Shown: positions 19,513-29,336, numbered from the stretch's first letter. The stretch: 64,000 bases of DNA from Effrenium voratum (GCA_963377175.1 CAUJNA010003299.1:357775-421774), one strand, 5' to 3'. Notes: generated by a model not told the origin, from the sequence alone. Translations and numbers: made by a program.

Positions 19513-22341
19513 TCAGGACAGGCCACTGGGGGACGATGAAGGGCCCATCCGTATCATGGTGCGGGGCGACAGAAAGGAGCCCAAGCTTAAGGGGTCAGGG
19601 ATGGGCGCGGAAAAGTCCAGGCGGCTGCAGCCATAGGGCAATGGCCGGAAACCCAAATGCACATGACCTCGCAAAGGAGTGAACAAGCCAATGGTCATGT
19701 GGCCCGGTGTCAGCGGCAGAAGGCCGAGTCGGATCATGCCGTAGAGAGACAAGGCCGAGCCCGAGCATGCGAAATTGCGCAGTGATGGAGAGAAGCCGAT
19801 GTGGACGAAATCCGGGACCGGCAAGATCAAGCCGAAGCGAAGCTGATTGAAGGCGAAGGATGTGGGCCCCAGCCGCACGCAGCGATTTGCTGAGAGCGTA
19901 GACCCCAGAGTGACAAAGTCGGGAGTCGAAGGGATGGGCTCTGAGCGCGAACACCCAAAGAGGGGCATGGCGGAGCCTGGGTGAAGGAAGCTGTGCAAGG
20001 ACAAGCTGAAACCTGTAAGCACAAAGTCGGGCGCTGGCGTAAGCAGGTCAATCCGTGTCATGCCGTAGGCCAGTGGAGAAGCATCTGGCTGGGAAAATGA
20101 CTGGGACGACGTGGGCGGCCCAGGCTGCACATAGTCCAAAGTGGGCGGCAAGAAGCCCGAGCTCGTCATGCCATAGGTTGCCATAACCGGTCCAAGGCGG
20201 AAGGGGCTCTGGGGCGACGTCGGGGCATCTGGGTGGGCAGAATCCGATGCTGGCGGCAAGGGCCCAGGCCGCGTCATGCCGTAGGGAGAGGAGCTCAAGC
20301 CAGGTTGCGCGAAGCCCCGGGGCGACAGCAAGCTTCCCGTAATGCCGTGGTCCGGCGCCAAAAGCGGCGGTCCGGGGAGCGAGACCCCAAAGGCGAACAG
20401 CAGAAGGCCCGGGCGAGCGAAGGCGTGCGCCGGCAGCAAAGAGGCGAAGTGGAGGTGGTCGGGCGAAGGTGGGCTGAAGCCCAGGCGGGAGACCCCGAAG
20501 ACTGGCAGCACCGGCTCCGTGCGAACGGAGCTTCGTAGCAACAACGAGAAGCCCAGGCGAGCATAGTCCAGCACGGACACGGAGGTTAAGCGAGTCACAC
20601 CATAGAGCAATGTCAAGGATCCCGTGCGCATGAAACTGTGAAGCGGCAAAGGGCTGCCGAGTTGCAGGACGTCCAGAGTGGAAGGCGGCAGTTCGAGCCG
20701 CGAGCAGCCAAAGGCCAAAGGCGCAGGCTCCAACCAAACGAGTGAGCGCAAGGGCAGAGCAGGTCCCGGCCCAAGAAAGTCCAAAGCCGAGAGCGGCAGC
20801 TCCAAACGTTCCATGCCGGAGGCTGATGGGTTGTTTCCCAGCTGCACATGGGACCTCAAAGACAAAGCCGAGCTTGCCTGAATGGGGTCCAGGATTGGCA
20901 TGATGGGCTCCAGCCTTGACAGCCCGGACACTGAAAGCATCGGCTCAGGCCACATGAAGCTGCGAGTGGGCGGTGAGAAGCCCACGTTGGCAAAATCCGA
21001 CGATGGCAGCATGGGCTCTGAGCGGGACAGGCCAGAGGCAAGCGGCCCAAAGCCCAGTCGAATGTGGCTCCTCAAAAACGGCGAAGCGCCGAGCTCAGTA
21101 AACCCCAAGGCCGAAGGGGCGGAGCCGAGACGCATCATGCCGTAGGCCAGGAGCGGCGGGCCGAAGCGCGCCGAGGCACGCAGGGGAAGGGAGGAGCCCA
21201 AGGAGCTGTGATCCAACACCGAAGGGGTGGAGCCTGTGCGCGCCATGCCGTAGGCCAATAAGGAAAAATCTGCACAGAGGAGGCTCCTCGACAATGTTGG
21301 GCTTCCTGGGTGCGCGCGGTCCGGAGCTGAAAGCGTAAGCCCCAAGCGCAGCAAGCCGTAGGCAAATGGCGCTAGGTCTGGGTAGGCATAACTCCGCGCA
21401 GGGGGTGGCAAGCCCAAGTGAACGAAGTCCGACGCAGACAGCATGGGGCCGAGGCGATTGAAGCCGTATGCAGAAGGCGGCAGCTCCATTTTGAAGGGGC
21501 TGCGGGGTGGCAAGAAGGGGCCCATTGAAAAGAAGTCCAGCAAGGGCGACGGAAGGCCCAAGCGGGTCATCCCGAACACGGACAAGCTGGCGCCCAAACG
21601 CACGTAGCCCCGCAAGGGCAAGATGCTCCCCGGCCCGAAGTGGTTCAGTGCCGGCGGCGGAAGCCCCGAGCACATCATCCCGGAGGCCAATGGCGCTGGC
21701 CCCATGCGCGCGAAGCTCCGCAACAAGTAGGCTGATCCCAGGCAGAGGTGGTCGATGGTCGGCGCAGCCGAGCCCAGCCGCATCATGCCAAAGGCCGGCA
21801 AGGCCAAACCGAGATGAACGAAGCTCTGGGCGAACAGCGTGGACCCCATCTGTGCAAAGTCCAAAACCAGCAAGGGGCTACCCAAACGATTCAGCCCATA
21901 AACAAGCGGAAAGGGGCCGATACGCAAAAAGGCCTGCAGCAACATGGTGGGGTCAGGGTGGAGGTGGTCGAGGGCAAACAGCAGCAAGCCAAGGCGGGTG
22001 ATGCCGTAGGCAGAAGGCAAAAGGTCCAAGCGAACAAGACCTCTGGCAAATAGGGTTGGGCCCGACTGGATGTAGTCCAACAACAACATGAGAGAACCAG
22101 TGCGACACATGCCATAGACAAACATCAGCAAGTCTAGGCGAATGAATGCCTGCAGTGAAGGCGGCGAGCCGAAATGAGCCAAGTCCAGCACAAAGAGCGG
22201 AAGTCCAAGCCTCACCAAGCCGAACGCAGGCAGCAGCGGTCCAAAACAAGCAGAGCCTCGAAGAAACGGCGAAAGCCCGATGTGCATAGAGTCAAGAACC
22301 AGCAACAGCGCCCCCATCCTGTTCATGCCATAGACCGGCAT
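19513..22341 (-). CDS. Giant 36-residue-repeat gene, segment of block A
   Basis: About 946 codons, roughly 26 units, between TGAs at 22354-22356 and 19513-19515. The spacing implies a net one-codon indel relative to perfect 108-nt periodicity. The frame is otherwise intact with no TAA or TAG. Several units show cysteine, histidine or glutamine at the conserved arginine sites. Function unknown. Confidence 0.72.
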   Translation of the reverse strand: MPVYGMNRMGALLLVLDSMHIGLSPFLRGSACFGPLLPAFGLVRLGLPLFVLDLAHFGSPPSLQAFIRLDLLMFVYGMCRTGSLMLLLDYIQSGPTLFARGLVRLDLLPSAYGITRLGLLLFALDHLHPDPTMLLQAFLRIGPFPLVYGLNRLGSPLLVLDFAQMGSTLFAQSFVHLGLALPAFGMMRLGSAAPTIDHLCLGSAYLLRSFARMGPAPLASGMMCSGLPPPALNHFGPGSILPLRGYVRLGASLSVFGMTRLGLPSPLLDFFSMGPFLPPRSPFKMELPPSAYGFNRLGPMLSASDFVHLGLPPPARSYAYPDLAPFAYGLLRLGLTLSAPDRAHPGSPTLSRSLLCADFSLLAYGMARTGSTPSVLDHSSLGSSLPLRASARFGPPLLAYGMMRLGSAPSALGFTELGASPFLRSHIRLGFGPLASGLSRSEPMLPSSDFANVGFSPPTRSFMWPEPMLSVSGLSRLEPIMPILDPIQASSALSLRSHVQLGNNPSASGMERLELPLSALDFLGPGPALPLRSLVWLEPAPLAFGCSRLELPPSTLDVLQLGSPLPLHSFMRTGSLTLLYGVTRLTSVSVLDYARLGFSLLLRSSVRTEPVLPVFGVSRLGFSPPSPDHLHFASLLPAHAFARPGLLLFAFGVSLPGPPLLAPDHGITGSLLSPRGFAQPGLSSSPYGMTRPGPLPPASDSAHPDAPTSPQSPFRLGPVMATYGMTSSGFLPPTLDYVQPGPPTSSQSFSQPDASPLAYGMTRIDLLTPAPDFVLTGFSLSLHSFLHPGSAMPLFGCSRSEPIPSTPDFVTLGSTLSANRCVRLGPTSFAFNQLRFGLILPVPDFVHIGFSPSLRNFACSGSALSLYGMIRLGLLPLTPGHMTIGLFTPLRGHVHLGFRPLPYGCSRLDFSAPIPDPLSLGSFLSPRTMIRMGPSSSPSGLS

Positions 22342-22353
22342 CAGGGACCCCAG

Positions 22354-24450
22354 TCAGGCAGGTGCCTGCAACAAAGGCGAAAGGCCGGTGGTCACGGAAT
22401 CCAGGACCAACAAGGGCACTCCCAAGCGCGCGACGCCGTAAGCGGGCAGCGGGCTGCCTAGATGTGCGGGGTTGCGCAGGGGAGGCAACACGCCTGGCTT
22501 CAGAGGGTCTGAGGCCGGCGGCGAAAAGCCAGGCCACATGACGCCATAGGCCAAGGTCGTGGGGCCAAGCCGCAGGTGGCCTCGCGTGGGCGGCGGCACA
22601 CCCAGGGACACGAAATCCGACACCGGAGTCGTTGGCCCCAAGCGGGCGCAGCCAAAGGCCGAAGCGGCGGCTTCCAGGCGGCCGAGGCTGCGGGGAGGCG
22701 ACAAGGAGCCCATGTGCACAAAGTCCAACACGGGAAAGGGCAAACCAGGCCGCGCCAGGCCATATGCAGACGTGGCGAGACCGGGACGCGTGTAGCTCCG
22801 CAAAGACAAGCCGCTGCGGAAGTTGGCGAAGTCGTAGGGGGACGAGGAATCGTCCAGTCGGACAAGCGCGCTGGCTGGCGTGGAGCTGCCCAGAGTCACA
22901 AAATCCGAGGCCGAAAGCAAAGGCTCAGGGCACGCCATCCCGAAGGCTGACAAGGGCAAGCCCAAATGACAGTGGGACCTGAGAGAGGAGGCCAAGCCAA
23001 GGCTCCCAGGGTCCAGGGCTGACGAGGGCAAGTCCGAGCATGTCAGGCCATAGAGCAGTAGGGGCGAGCCAAGCCGGGCATAGCTCCGCACTGAGTAGGC
23101 GCTGCAAAAGTCGTTGGGGCCTAAGACTTTCATGCCAGAGGCTATGTCAAGGAGCCCCGGCATAGATGGAGGCGCCTCCGGCCTTGCGAGAGCCCTCGAG
23201 GAGGTGGAAAAGCCCAAGGTCACAGGGTCCGGGGCTGGAGGGGGGAAGCCCAAGCGCGCCATGCCATAGACCAACATCGACGGCCCAGGTCGAGAGAAGG
23301 ATCTGAAGGACATGGAGCTAGCCGTCCACACATGCTCCAACACCGGCAGCAAGGAGCCGAGCCGAGCCACGCCATAAAGTGGCGACAACGGGTCACACTG
23401 CACAGAGCTGTGAGGAAGCAACGGAAATCCCAACTGCAAGTAGTCTAGCACCAACAGCGGCAGCTCCAAGCAGTTCATGCCGTAGGTAGGCGTGGCAGAG
23501 CCAGCCTTGGAAAGGGTTCGGAAAAATGAGGAGCTGCCAAGGCACGCAAAGTCCAGAACCGAGCATGACAGGCCCGTGCGCGCCAAGCCGTATACCAAGA
23601 GAAGACTGCCCGTGCGCGAGAGCTTCCGCAGCACAAGCGAGGGCCCGAAGGTGATGAGATCTGCAGCAGGCGGGGACAAGTCCATACACAGCAAGCCATA
23701 GGCCAACAGGCTGAAGTCTACCCGTGCGAGGCCCTTGAGAGACATGGCGGACCCCAAGTGGATGATGTCTGGCATCAGCAATGCAGGACCCAGGCAGGAC
23801 AGGCCGTAGGCGAACAAGGTGAAGCCCAGGCACATGGGCTTCTGCAAAAACAGGAAGGGTCCCACGTGTATGAGGTCCAGTGCTGATAAAGACTCACCCA
23901 GCTTGCTCGCCCCGAACGCGGGCAACGAAAGGTCTGGCTGTGCAAACCTCCGCAACGAGGGCGAGGAGGACAGCCGCATGTGGTCCAGTATTGGGGGCGA
24001 GGGGCCTAGGCGCATCATGCCAAAAACCGGCAACGTTGGGCCGATGCAGCCATAGCAGCGTAGCGACAGCGCCAAGCCCAAGTGTGCATGATCCATTATA
24101 GACGAGGACAGGTCCGGCCAAGACAGGCCATAGGCGAAAGGTGCCAAGCCCAAGCAGTAGTGCTTCCGCAAAGGCGTGGGAAAGCCAGTGTGACACATGT
24201 CAACGGCGGAGGGTGGTGGGCCCAACCACGCCATGCCGTACGTTGGCGGCGAAAGCTCCAAGCGGACAGAGCCTTGGGGCGGCAGCTGAGGGCCCAGAGT
24301 CACAAAGTCCAAAGTGGGCAAGGGGGGCCCAAGGCAAGCAACCCCGAAGACAAGCAGCGGAACACCCGTCCGCGCGGAGCCCCGCAGCAAAAGCGCCGGG
24401 CCAAAGCTGCAGTGGTCTGGGGCTGAGAGGGCTGAACCCAAACGAGCCAT
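22354..24450 (-). CDS. Giant 36-residue-repeat gene, segment with a 12-residue deletion
   Basis: About 707 codons between TGAs at 24478-24480 and 22354-22356. The interval is 2124 nt, that is 20 units minus 36 nt. The missing module is visible near 22820-22850, where SSSPY runs straight into DFANFRSG without the RxGxxLxxL module, direct evidence that 12 residues is the elementary repeat. Another irregular unit (LLDIASGMKVLGPNDFCSAY) lies near 23110-23160. Function unknown. Confidence 0.72.
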   Translation of the reverse strand: MARLGSALSAPDHCSFGPALLLRGSARTGVPLLVFGVACLGPPLPTLDFVTLGPQLPPQGSVRLELSPPTYGMAWLGPPPSAVDMCHTGFPTPLRKHYCLGLAPFAYGLSWPDLSSSIMDHAHLGLALSLRCYGCIGPTLPVFGMMRLGPSPPILDHMRLSSSPSLRRFAQPDLSLPAFGASKLGESLSALDLIHVGPFLFLQKPMCLGFTLFAYGLSCLGPALLMPDIIHLGSAMSLKGLARVDFSLLAYGLLCMDLSPPAADLITFGPSLVLRKLSRTGSLLLVYGLARTGLSCSVLDFACLGSSSFFRTLSKAGSATPTYGMNCLELPLLVLDYLQLGFPLLPHSSVQCDPLSPLYGVARLGSLLPVLEHVWTASSMSFRSFSRPGPSMLVYGMARLGFPPPAPDPVTLGFSTSSRALARPEAPPSMPGLLDIASGMKVLGPNDFCSAYSVRSYARLGSPLLLYGLTCSDLPSSALDPGSLGLASSLRSHCHLGLPLSAFGMACPEPLLSASDFVTLGSSTPASALVRLDDSSSPYDFANFRSGLSLRSYTRPGLATSAYGLARPGLPFPVLDFVHMGSLSPPRSLGRLEAAASAFGCARLGPTTPVSDFVSLGVPPPTRGHLRLGPTTLAYGVMWPGFSPPASDPLKPGVLPPLRNPAHLGSPLPAYGVARLGVPLLVLDSVTTGLSPLLQAPA

Positions 24451-24477
24451 GCCGAAGGCGGGCGGGCAAAAGCCAAG

Positions 24478-25449
24478 TCAAACGGGCCCGCGCGTTGGAG
24501 TGGGCGAGCCCGCAGATACCCGGTCCAGGGTCGGCATGGGAAGGTCCAGGCGCCACAAGCCATAGGCAGACATGGGGAAGCCAAGTCGTGCCGACGTCCT
24601 GGGTGACAATGGGCTTCCGGGGTTCGCATGGTCCAGGGTGGACGTCGATGGGCCGCAGCAAACTAAACCGTATGCAAAGGGTGACGGGCCGGCACTCATG
24701 TGGGAACGCGGCGGCATGGGCGGCCCCAGGTTGCTCAGATCAATCAGCAGCAAGGTGGGCTCTGGGCGCGTGAGACCGTAGACCGGCAAGGCGGAACCTG
24801 GGCGGACAGGAGACTGAGGCGACAGAAGGGAGCTCATTGCTACAAAGTCCAGGACAGACGGCGAAGGCCCGGGACAAGACAGGCCGTACACCAACAGCGG
24901 CGGGTCTAAACGGCACATGGCCCTCACCAGTGGAGCAGAGTCGGGCTGAAAAGAGTCCAGGGCCGACATCAGGAGTTCTGTCCGCGTGAGGCCGTACAAA
25001 GACATGATCGGGCCAAACCAGATATAACTCCTGGGCGAGAGAGGGGCTCCTGAGTGAAAGAGGTCGGGTACGAACAGAGTGGGCTCCGGCCTGGAAACAC
25101 CGAAGACCAGCAGCACAGAGCCGAAGCAAGCAAGGCTCTGTGGCAGCATCGCAGCTTCGGGGTGCGCGAAGTCCAGTGTCAGCAGCGACAGCCCTGAGCG
25201 CGCAAAGCCATAGGCGGGCATCAGAAACCCGGGCTGTGCAAGGCTCCTGGGCGGTAGTGGCGAATCGGCCGACACGTGGTCCGGTACCAAGGGCGGCGGT
25301 CCCGGGCGGGTAAGTCCGTAGATAAGCAGAGCGAATCCAAGGCGGGCGTGAGACCGCGCCGACGAGGTGCTGCCAACATGAATAGGGTCCAGCGCCGACA
25401 GCGTGAGGCCCAAACAAGTCATGCCAGATGCCAACAAGGCCAATCCCAA
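24478..25449 (-). CDS. Giant 36-residue-repeat gene, nine-unit segment
   Basis: Exactly 972 nt (9 x 108) between TGAs at 25450-25452 and 24478-24480, both at the arginine of the SFxR module (SRAPA-stop-LGLALL and TRGPV-stop-LGFCPP). With 323 codons it would look like a small separate gene to a naive gene finder, but register and frame show it is an interior piece of the repeat array. Confidence 0.7.
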   Translation of the reverse strand: MGLALLASGMTCLGLTLSALDPIHVGSTSSARSHARLGFALLIYGLTRPGPPPLVPDHVSADSPLPPRSLAQPGFLMPAYGFARSGLSLLTLDFAHPEAAMLPQSLACFGSVLLVFGVSRPEPTLFVPDLFHSGAPLSPRSYIWFGPIMSLYGLTRTELLMSALDSFQPDSAPLVRAMCRLDPPLLVYGLSCPGPSPSVLDFVAMSSLLSPQSPVRPGSALPVYGLTRPEPTLLLIDLSNLGPPMPPRSHMSAGPSPFAYGLVCCGPSTSTLDHANPGSPLSPRTSARLGFPMSAYGLWRLDLPMPTLDRVSAGSPTPTRGPV

Positions 25450-27813
25450 TCAAGCCGGTGCCCTTGAGGGCGGTATCGGCCCCAAAGAGACGAAGTCAAG
25501 CACCAGAGGCAGAAAGCCCAGTCTGGCGAACCCATAGGGCAAGGCAGAGAAATCCAGACGAGTGGAGCCCTGAGGCGGCAAAAATGAGCCCAAGCCGATC
25601 ATGTCCGACAGAGGCGGAGGCAAGCCCGTCCGCGTGATGCCATAGGCAAACAAGCTGGGTCCGGTGCGCATGTTCGCCCTGAGCGACGTTGAAGGCCCCA
25701 GACTTAGGAAGTCCAGCATCAAAAGGGCGGGCTCGAGGCAAGTCAGGCCGAAGGCCAGCAATGGCGATCCCAAGCGCAAGGGCGCCTGCAGCAACGACGA
25801 GCTTCCGGCATAGATGGGGTCCAGTGCGGACGGCAAGGGCCCCAAGCGGCTCATGCCATAAGCAGGCAAGTTGGAGCCAGCACGCATGGGGCTCCTTGGC
25901 AACAGCATGGAGCCAGAGCTGGCGAAGTCGAAGGGCAACAGTGGAAGGCCGAGCCGCATGAGACCAGATGCCAAAGGCGCAGAGCCTATACACGCGAAAC
26001 CCCGCGACAGAGGAGTAGGGCCGAGATGCAAGAAGTCAAGGGCCGAAAGGCTGGAGCCCAGCTTGGACATGCCGAAGACCAACGAACTGGAACCCAAGCA
26101 CACCAGGCCTCTGAGAGGCGACAAGCTTCCTGGCTTTACAGGGTCGGGTGCTGGCGGAGACGGCCCCAGGCGGCTTGGCCCATAGACGGAGATCGTGGCA
26201 GCCCGCGCGGGCGACCGCGAGGGCGGCGAAGACCCCGAACTGGCGCAACTCGACACAGGCGGCGCCGGCCCTGGCCATGTCACCCCATAGGTGGGCATGG
26301 GCGCACCTGGCTGCGCAAGCGTCCGCGGGAGCGAGGGCGGACCAAGGGATAGGGAGTCCAACATTGACAAGGGAAGACCAAGACAAGTCAGCCCATACAC
26401 TGGGGATGGGAGGCCTGACCGCACCAGTGATCGCAGCAACACAAAGCTGCCCAAGCTGAGAAAGTCCAGAGCCGGCAAGGACAAGGCTGACTGAGCGCAA
26501 CCGTATGCGGGCGTGGCTTGACCGGGTCGAGCTGAGCTCTGCAACGACAAGGAAGCCTCGGGATGAGTGAAGTCCAAGACAAGCAAGAAAGGGTCTAAGC
26601 AGGCCATACCATACACCAAGGTCGACGAGTCCGTTCTCACGGGTCCCTGCAACAACACAAGCAACTCCGGTTGAACCGTATTTAGGGTCGACAGGAAAGC
26701 CCCTGGTGTGGTGCAGCCGTATAAAACCAGCAACAGGCCCATCCTCACAAAGCCCCGGGGCGACGCTGAAGAGCCCATGCTCGCAAAGTCCAGGATTGGG
26801 ACGCCGTGGGACAAGCGCGACAGTCCGTAGGTGGATGGGGTGTTTTCAAAGCGACCAAAGCTCGTGACGAACAAACCGCTACCCAGCTCTGCGTAGTTGT
26901 AAGCCGCCGTTGCAAACCCCGAGCGCGCCATGCCAGACAAAGGCATCAACGGATCTGAACGCCCAAAGCTCTGGAGCGGCAAGGCAGGGCCGATGTTCAC
27001 AAAGTCCAAGGCCGGTAAGAAGAAGCCCAAGCAAACCAAGCCATAGACTGGCAGATCCGCACTGCAGCGGGCGGAGGCGTGCAAAGGCATGGCCGGGCCG
27101 GCCATGGCAAAGTTCGGGGCTGACAGCAACAAACCCAACCAAGATAGGCCATAGACCAGCATCAACGCGCCGGGCCACATAAAGCTGCTCATTGGCGACA
27201 AGAAGCCCAGGCACGCAGAGTCAAGCACCGGCAAGGCCAGCCCCGGGCGCGAAACGCCATATGCCAACGTCAGGGATCCGGCGCGGGCAAGGAATCGCGG
27301 CGATGAGGCCGGGCCAGTGTTGGTGCGGTCCAATGCCGACAACGCGGCCTCCAATCGGGTCACTCCATAGATCAGCATCGAAGGGCCTAACCTCACGAGG
27401 CCTCGTGGCGACAAGGAGGGCTCTGGGTGCAAATAGTCCAAGGCCGACATGGAGCTTCCCAGCCGCGACATGCCATAAAGCAACAACGCCGCGCCCGGCC
27501 GCGAGTGGCTTTTCGCCGACACCGCCGAGCCCATCGACATGAGGTCTGGCGACAACGTGGACAAGCCAAGGCGTGCGCAGCAGTAGGTGGAAACCGGGGA
27601 ACCGAAGCGGCCAAACTTTCTGGGAGGCGTGGCGGCGCCAGAGCTGGCGAAGTCCGGAACGGACAAAACGAAACCCGACCGCGCCGTGCCATACAAAAAG
27701 GCGGGAGGACCGAAGCGTGCGGAGCTTTTCGGGGAGGGCGAAGCTCCCAGGTGACACAAATCTAATGTTGAAGGCGCACTGCCAAGACGCGCTAAACCGT
27801 AGACAGGCAGCAT
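25450..27813 (-). CDS. Giant 36-residue-repeat gene, 5' long segment of block A
   Basis: About 791 codons between TGAs at 27823-27825 and 25450-25452. The spacing is 2373 nt, 22 units minus one codon. The one-residue-short unit is seen at PARAATISVYG, where neighbours have an extra residue before the S/T-rich strand. The ATG at 27813 lies inside a repeat unit and is unlikely to be the true start, because the repeat continues upstream past the TGA. Confidence 0.72.
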   Translation of the reverse strand: MLPVYGLARLGSAPSTLDLCHLGASPSPKSSARFGPPAFLYGTARSGFVLSVPDFASSGAATPPRKFGRFGSPVSTYCCARLGLSTLSPDLMSMGSAVSAKSHSRPGAALLLYGMSRLGSSMSALDYLHPEPSLSPRGLVRLGPSMLIYGVTRLEAALSALDRTNTGPASSPRFLARAGSLTLAYGVSRPGLALPVLDSACLGFLSPMSSFMWPGALMLVYGLSWLGLLLSAPNFAMAGPAMPLHASARCSADLPVYGLVCLGFFLPALDFVNIGPALPLQSFGRSDPLMPLSGMARSGFATAAYNYAELGSGLFVTSFGRFENTPSTYGLSRLSHGVPILDFASMGSSASPRGFVRMGLLLVLYGCTTPGAFLSTLNTVQPELLVLLQGPVRTDSSTLVYGMACLDPFLLVLDFTHPEASLSLQSSARPGQATPAYGCAQSALSLPALDFLSLGSFVLLRSLVRSGLPSPVYGLTCLGLPLSMLDSLSLGPPSLPRTLAQPGAPMPTYGVTWPGPAPPVSSCASSGSSPPSRSPARAATISVYGPSRLGPSPPAPDPVKPGSLSPLRGLVCLGSSSLVFGMSKLGSSLSALDFLHLGPTPLSRGFACIGSAPLASGLMRLGLPLLPFDFASSGSMLLPRSPMRAGSNLPAYGMSRLGPLPSALDPIYAGSSSLLQAPLRLGSPLLAFGLTCLEPALLMLDFLSLGPSTSLRANMRTGPSLFAYGITRTGLPPPLSDMIGLGSFLPPQGSTRLDFSALPYGFARLGFLPLVLDFVSLGPIPPSRAPA

Positions 27814-27825
27814 GCTATCTGGTCA

Positions 27826-28012
27826 AGTCCAACCTTTTGGAGGGGCCGGAGGCCCGGAGTGGGAGAAGTCCAGTGCGAAAAGGCAGGACTCTAATCTGCT
27901 CATTCCATAGGCTGGTGAGGAACTCTCGCAACGCATGGGCGTCCGTAAAGGAAACGGGCTGCCAAGATCTACAAAGTCCAAGGCTGGAAGAGACGTGCCC
28001 AGCCAACCTTAG
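27826..28012 (-). CDS. Giant 36-residue-repeat gene, first units of block A
   Basis: In the same frame upstream of the TGA at 27823-27825 the sequence encodes about 1.7 further units (WLGTSLPALDFVDLG, then AYGMSRLESCLFALDFSHSG), ending PPKGWT at the TGA. The minus strand reads cggctaAG|G at 28013/28012, matching the ggctaAG|G at the start of block B, so 28012 is the likely 5' exon boundary. No start codon is expected here. Confidence 0.6.
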
Positions 28013-29184
28013 CCGAGCAATCCGTGGCATCCCGGGGCATTTGCAGGCGCTGGGTGATGTGGCTAGTTCCCCATTTCATGAAAAGGAAGCTGTGGGTGAG
28101 TGACAAGAGTGTCTTTCGCAACATGAGGCTGAGCCTTTGTGAGGGATTGCCTAGAAGCTCATCGCTTACCTAACTTGGCAACGGACACACAAGTGGGCAG
28201 GCACATGGAATCAAGACCATTGGAGCAAAATGGTTTAGGGATTAGATTCCCACGTTGGTATCACAGAAGGCGATATTATCCACAACTATGACGGCTTCAG
28301 ATGGTCACCAATTGCTAGCCGTTTCACCGTTGAGCCATGGTCCATGAATAAACATACGCCATGTCAAAGTCGCGGGGCCAACTTTGACATTGGCGAGAAG
28401 GGTACAAACTAAGTCCCCGAGTTCACCTGGGAAACTCACGGTACAGAAAGGTAACCAGGAGACTGCCAAGATCCTCGGACTCGACAATGAATCTCAGGAA
28501 AAGTCCCACTTGGCTTAAGTACAAGGGACAAATCCCTGACTGAGAGTGTTCACAGATTCTGGACGAAAAACATGAAATGGGCCCCCCTAATTCTGAATTC
28601 TAATTGTTCGAGTTTATGAATCTACTGTGTCTCCACATGTTTCTCCGAGTTTCGGAGAAAGAACACCGAAGACTTTCTGCCAACACCAGCTTGCTTTCTA
28701 TATGTTTCCCGTTTAAACTTTAACCCAAAGGAAACTCACTCTGAAAGCCCTCAAAAGGTGATGCTTACAACCACAAGGAGGAGACATATGGAAAATTGTC
28801 AAACTAGAGGACCCCTAACACTGCTTGTTTCAACCTTTTTTTCGGCCCCAAAACAGGGATTTGGCCCCAAAATGTGTGGTGTTCAACCCTTCTTCCCTTT
28901 GAACCAACCCCAAGGCTGCAGGGCTACGTCTCAAAATTGAAACCCCAATCCCACATCTCCCTTCCCTTCCATCCGAAACGGATAATTTCCGACACCCACC
29001 ATCAAAAGACGAAGCCGCCCGATATACCTGATCCAACAAAATGAATAAAGCTTAACACGTTTTCCTAAAACAACAATTATAATCACACCTAAAGAAGTAT
29101 GATTTAAAAAAAATGCTGGATACATCAAAGCCACTCCACAACAGCCGCGACTGCCGAGAACCGGCCGAGAACCGGCCGAGAACC
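28013..29184. other. No gene recognised
   Basis: Low-GC DNA with short frames only, probably an intron upstream of the repeat exon block. No repeat or RNA gene recognised. Confidence 0.4.
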
Positions 29185-29310
29185 GGCCGAGGCGCTCATG
29201 CCGTAGGTGGGCGGCGCAGGCCCGGAGCGGCTCGGACTCCGCGCCGGCGCGGGGGAGCCAGACTTGCTGAGGCTCAGCGCCGAAGGCGAGCTTCCTAAAC
29301 CTCGGAAAGG
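29185..29310 (-). CDS. Small exon-like island with three 12-residue modules
   Basis: The minus strand after tttAG|GAAGC (or ccgAG|G just upstream) encodes LGSSPSALSLSK, SGSPAPARSPSR and SGPAPPTYGMSA, three consecutive 12-residue modules of the giant-gene type ending in the YGM signature. Just downstream on the minus strand (about 29155-29190) an 11-bp unit (ccgagaaccgg on plus) is repeated three times. Probably an upstream exon of the giant gene, or a relic of a relative. Confidence 0.5.
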
Positions 29311-29336
29311 ACGGTGGATGGCCTTGTTGCAAGTAA

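Noticed and set aside
7000..27800. Many plus-strand frames of 60-180 codons across the repeat array
   Set aside because: They are mirror images of the minus-strand repeat. The minus frame is open for hundreds to over 1200 codons at a stretch with a consistent protein pattern, while plus frames are short and broken.
8764..27825. In-frame TGAs as selenocysteine codons
   Set aside because: They all sit at arginine positions of a structural repeat, with no cysteine-type redox motif, and sister units have CGA there.
6703..28012. Pentatricopeptide, TPR or ankyrin repeats (similar unit length of 33-36)
   Set aside because: No helix-pair pattern or family signature residues. The pattern is Gly/Ser/Leu with a 12-residue sub-period, not two amphipathic helices.
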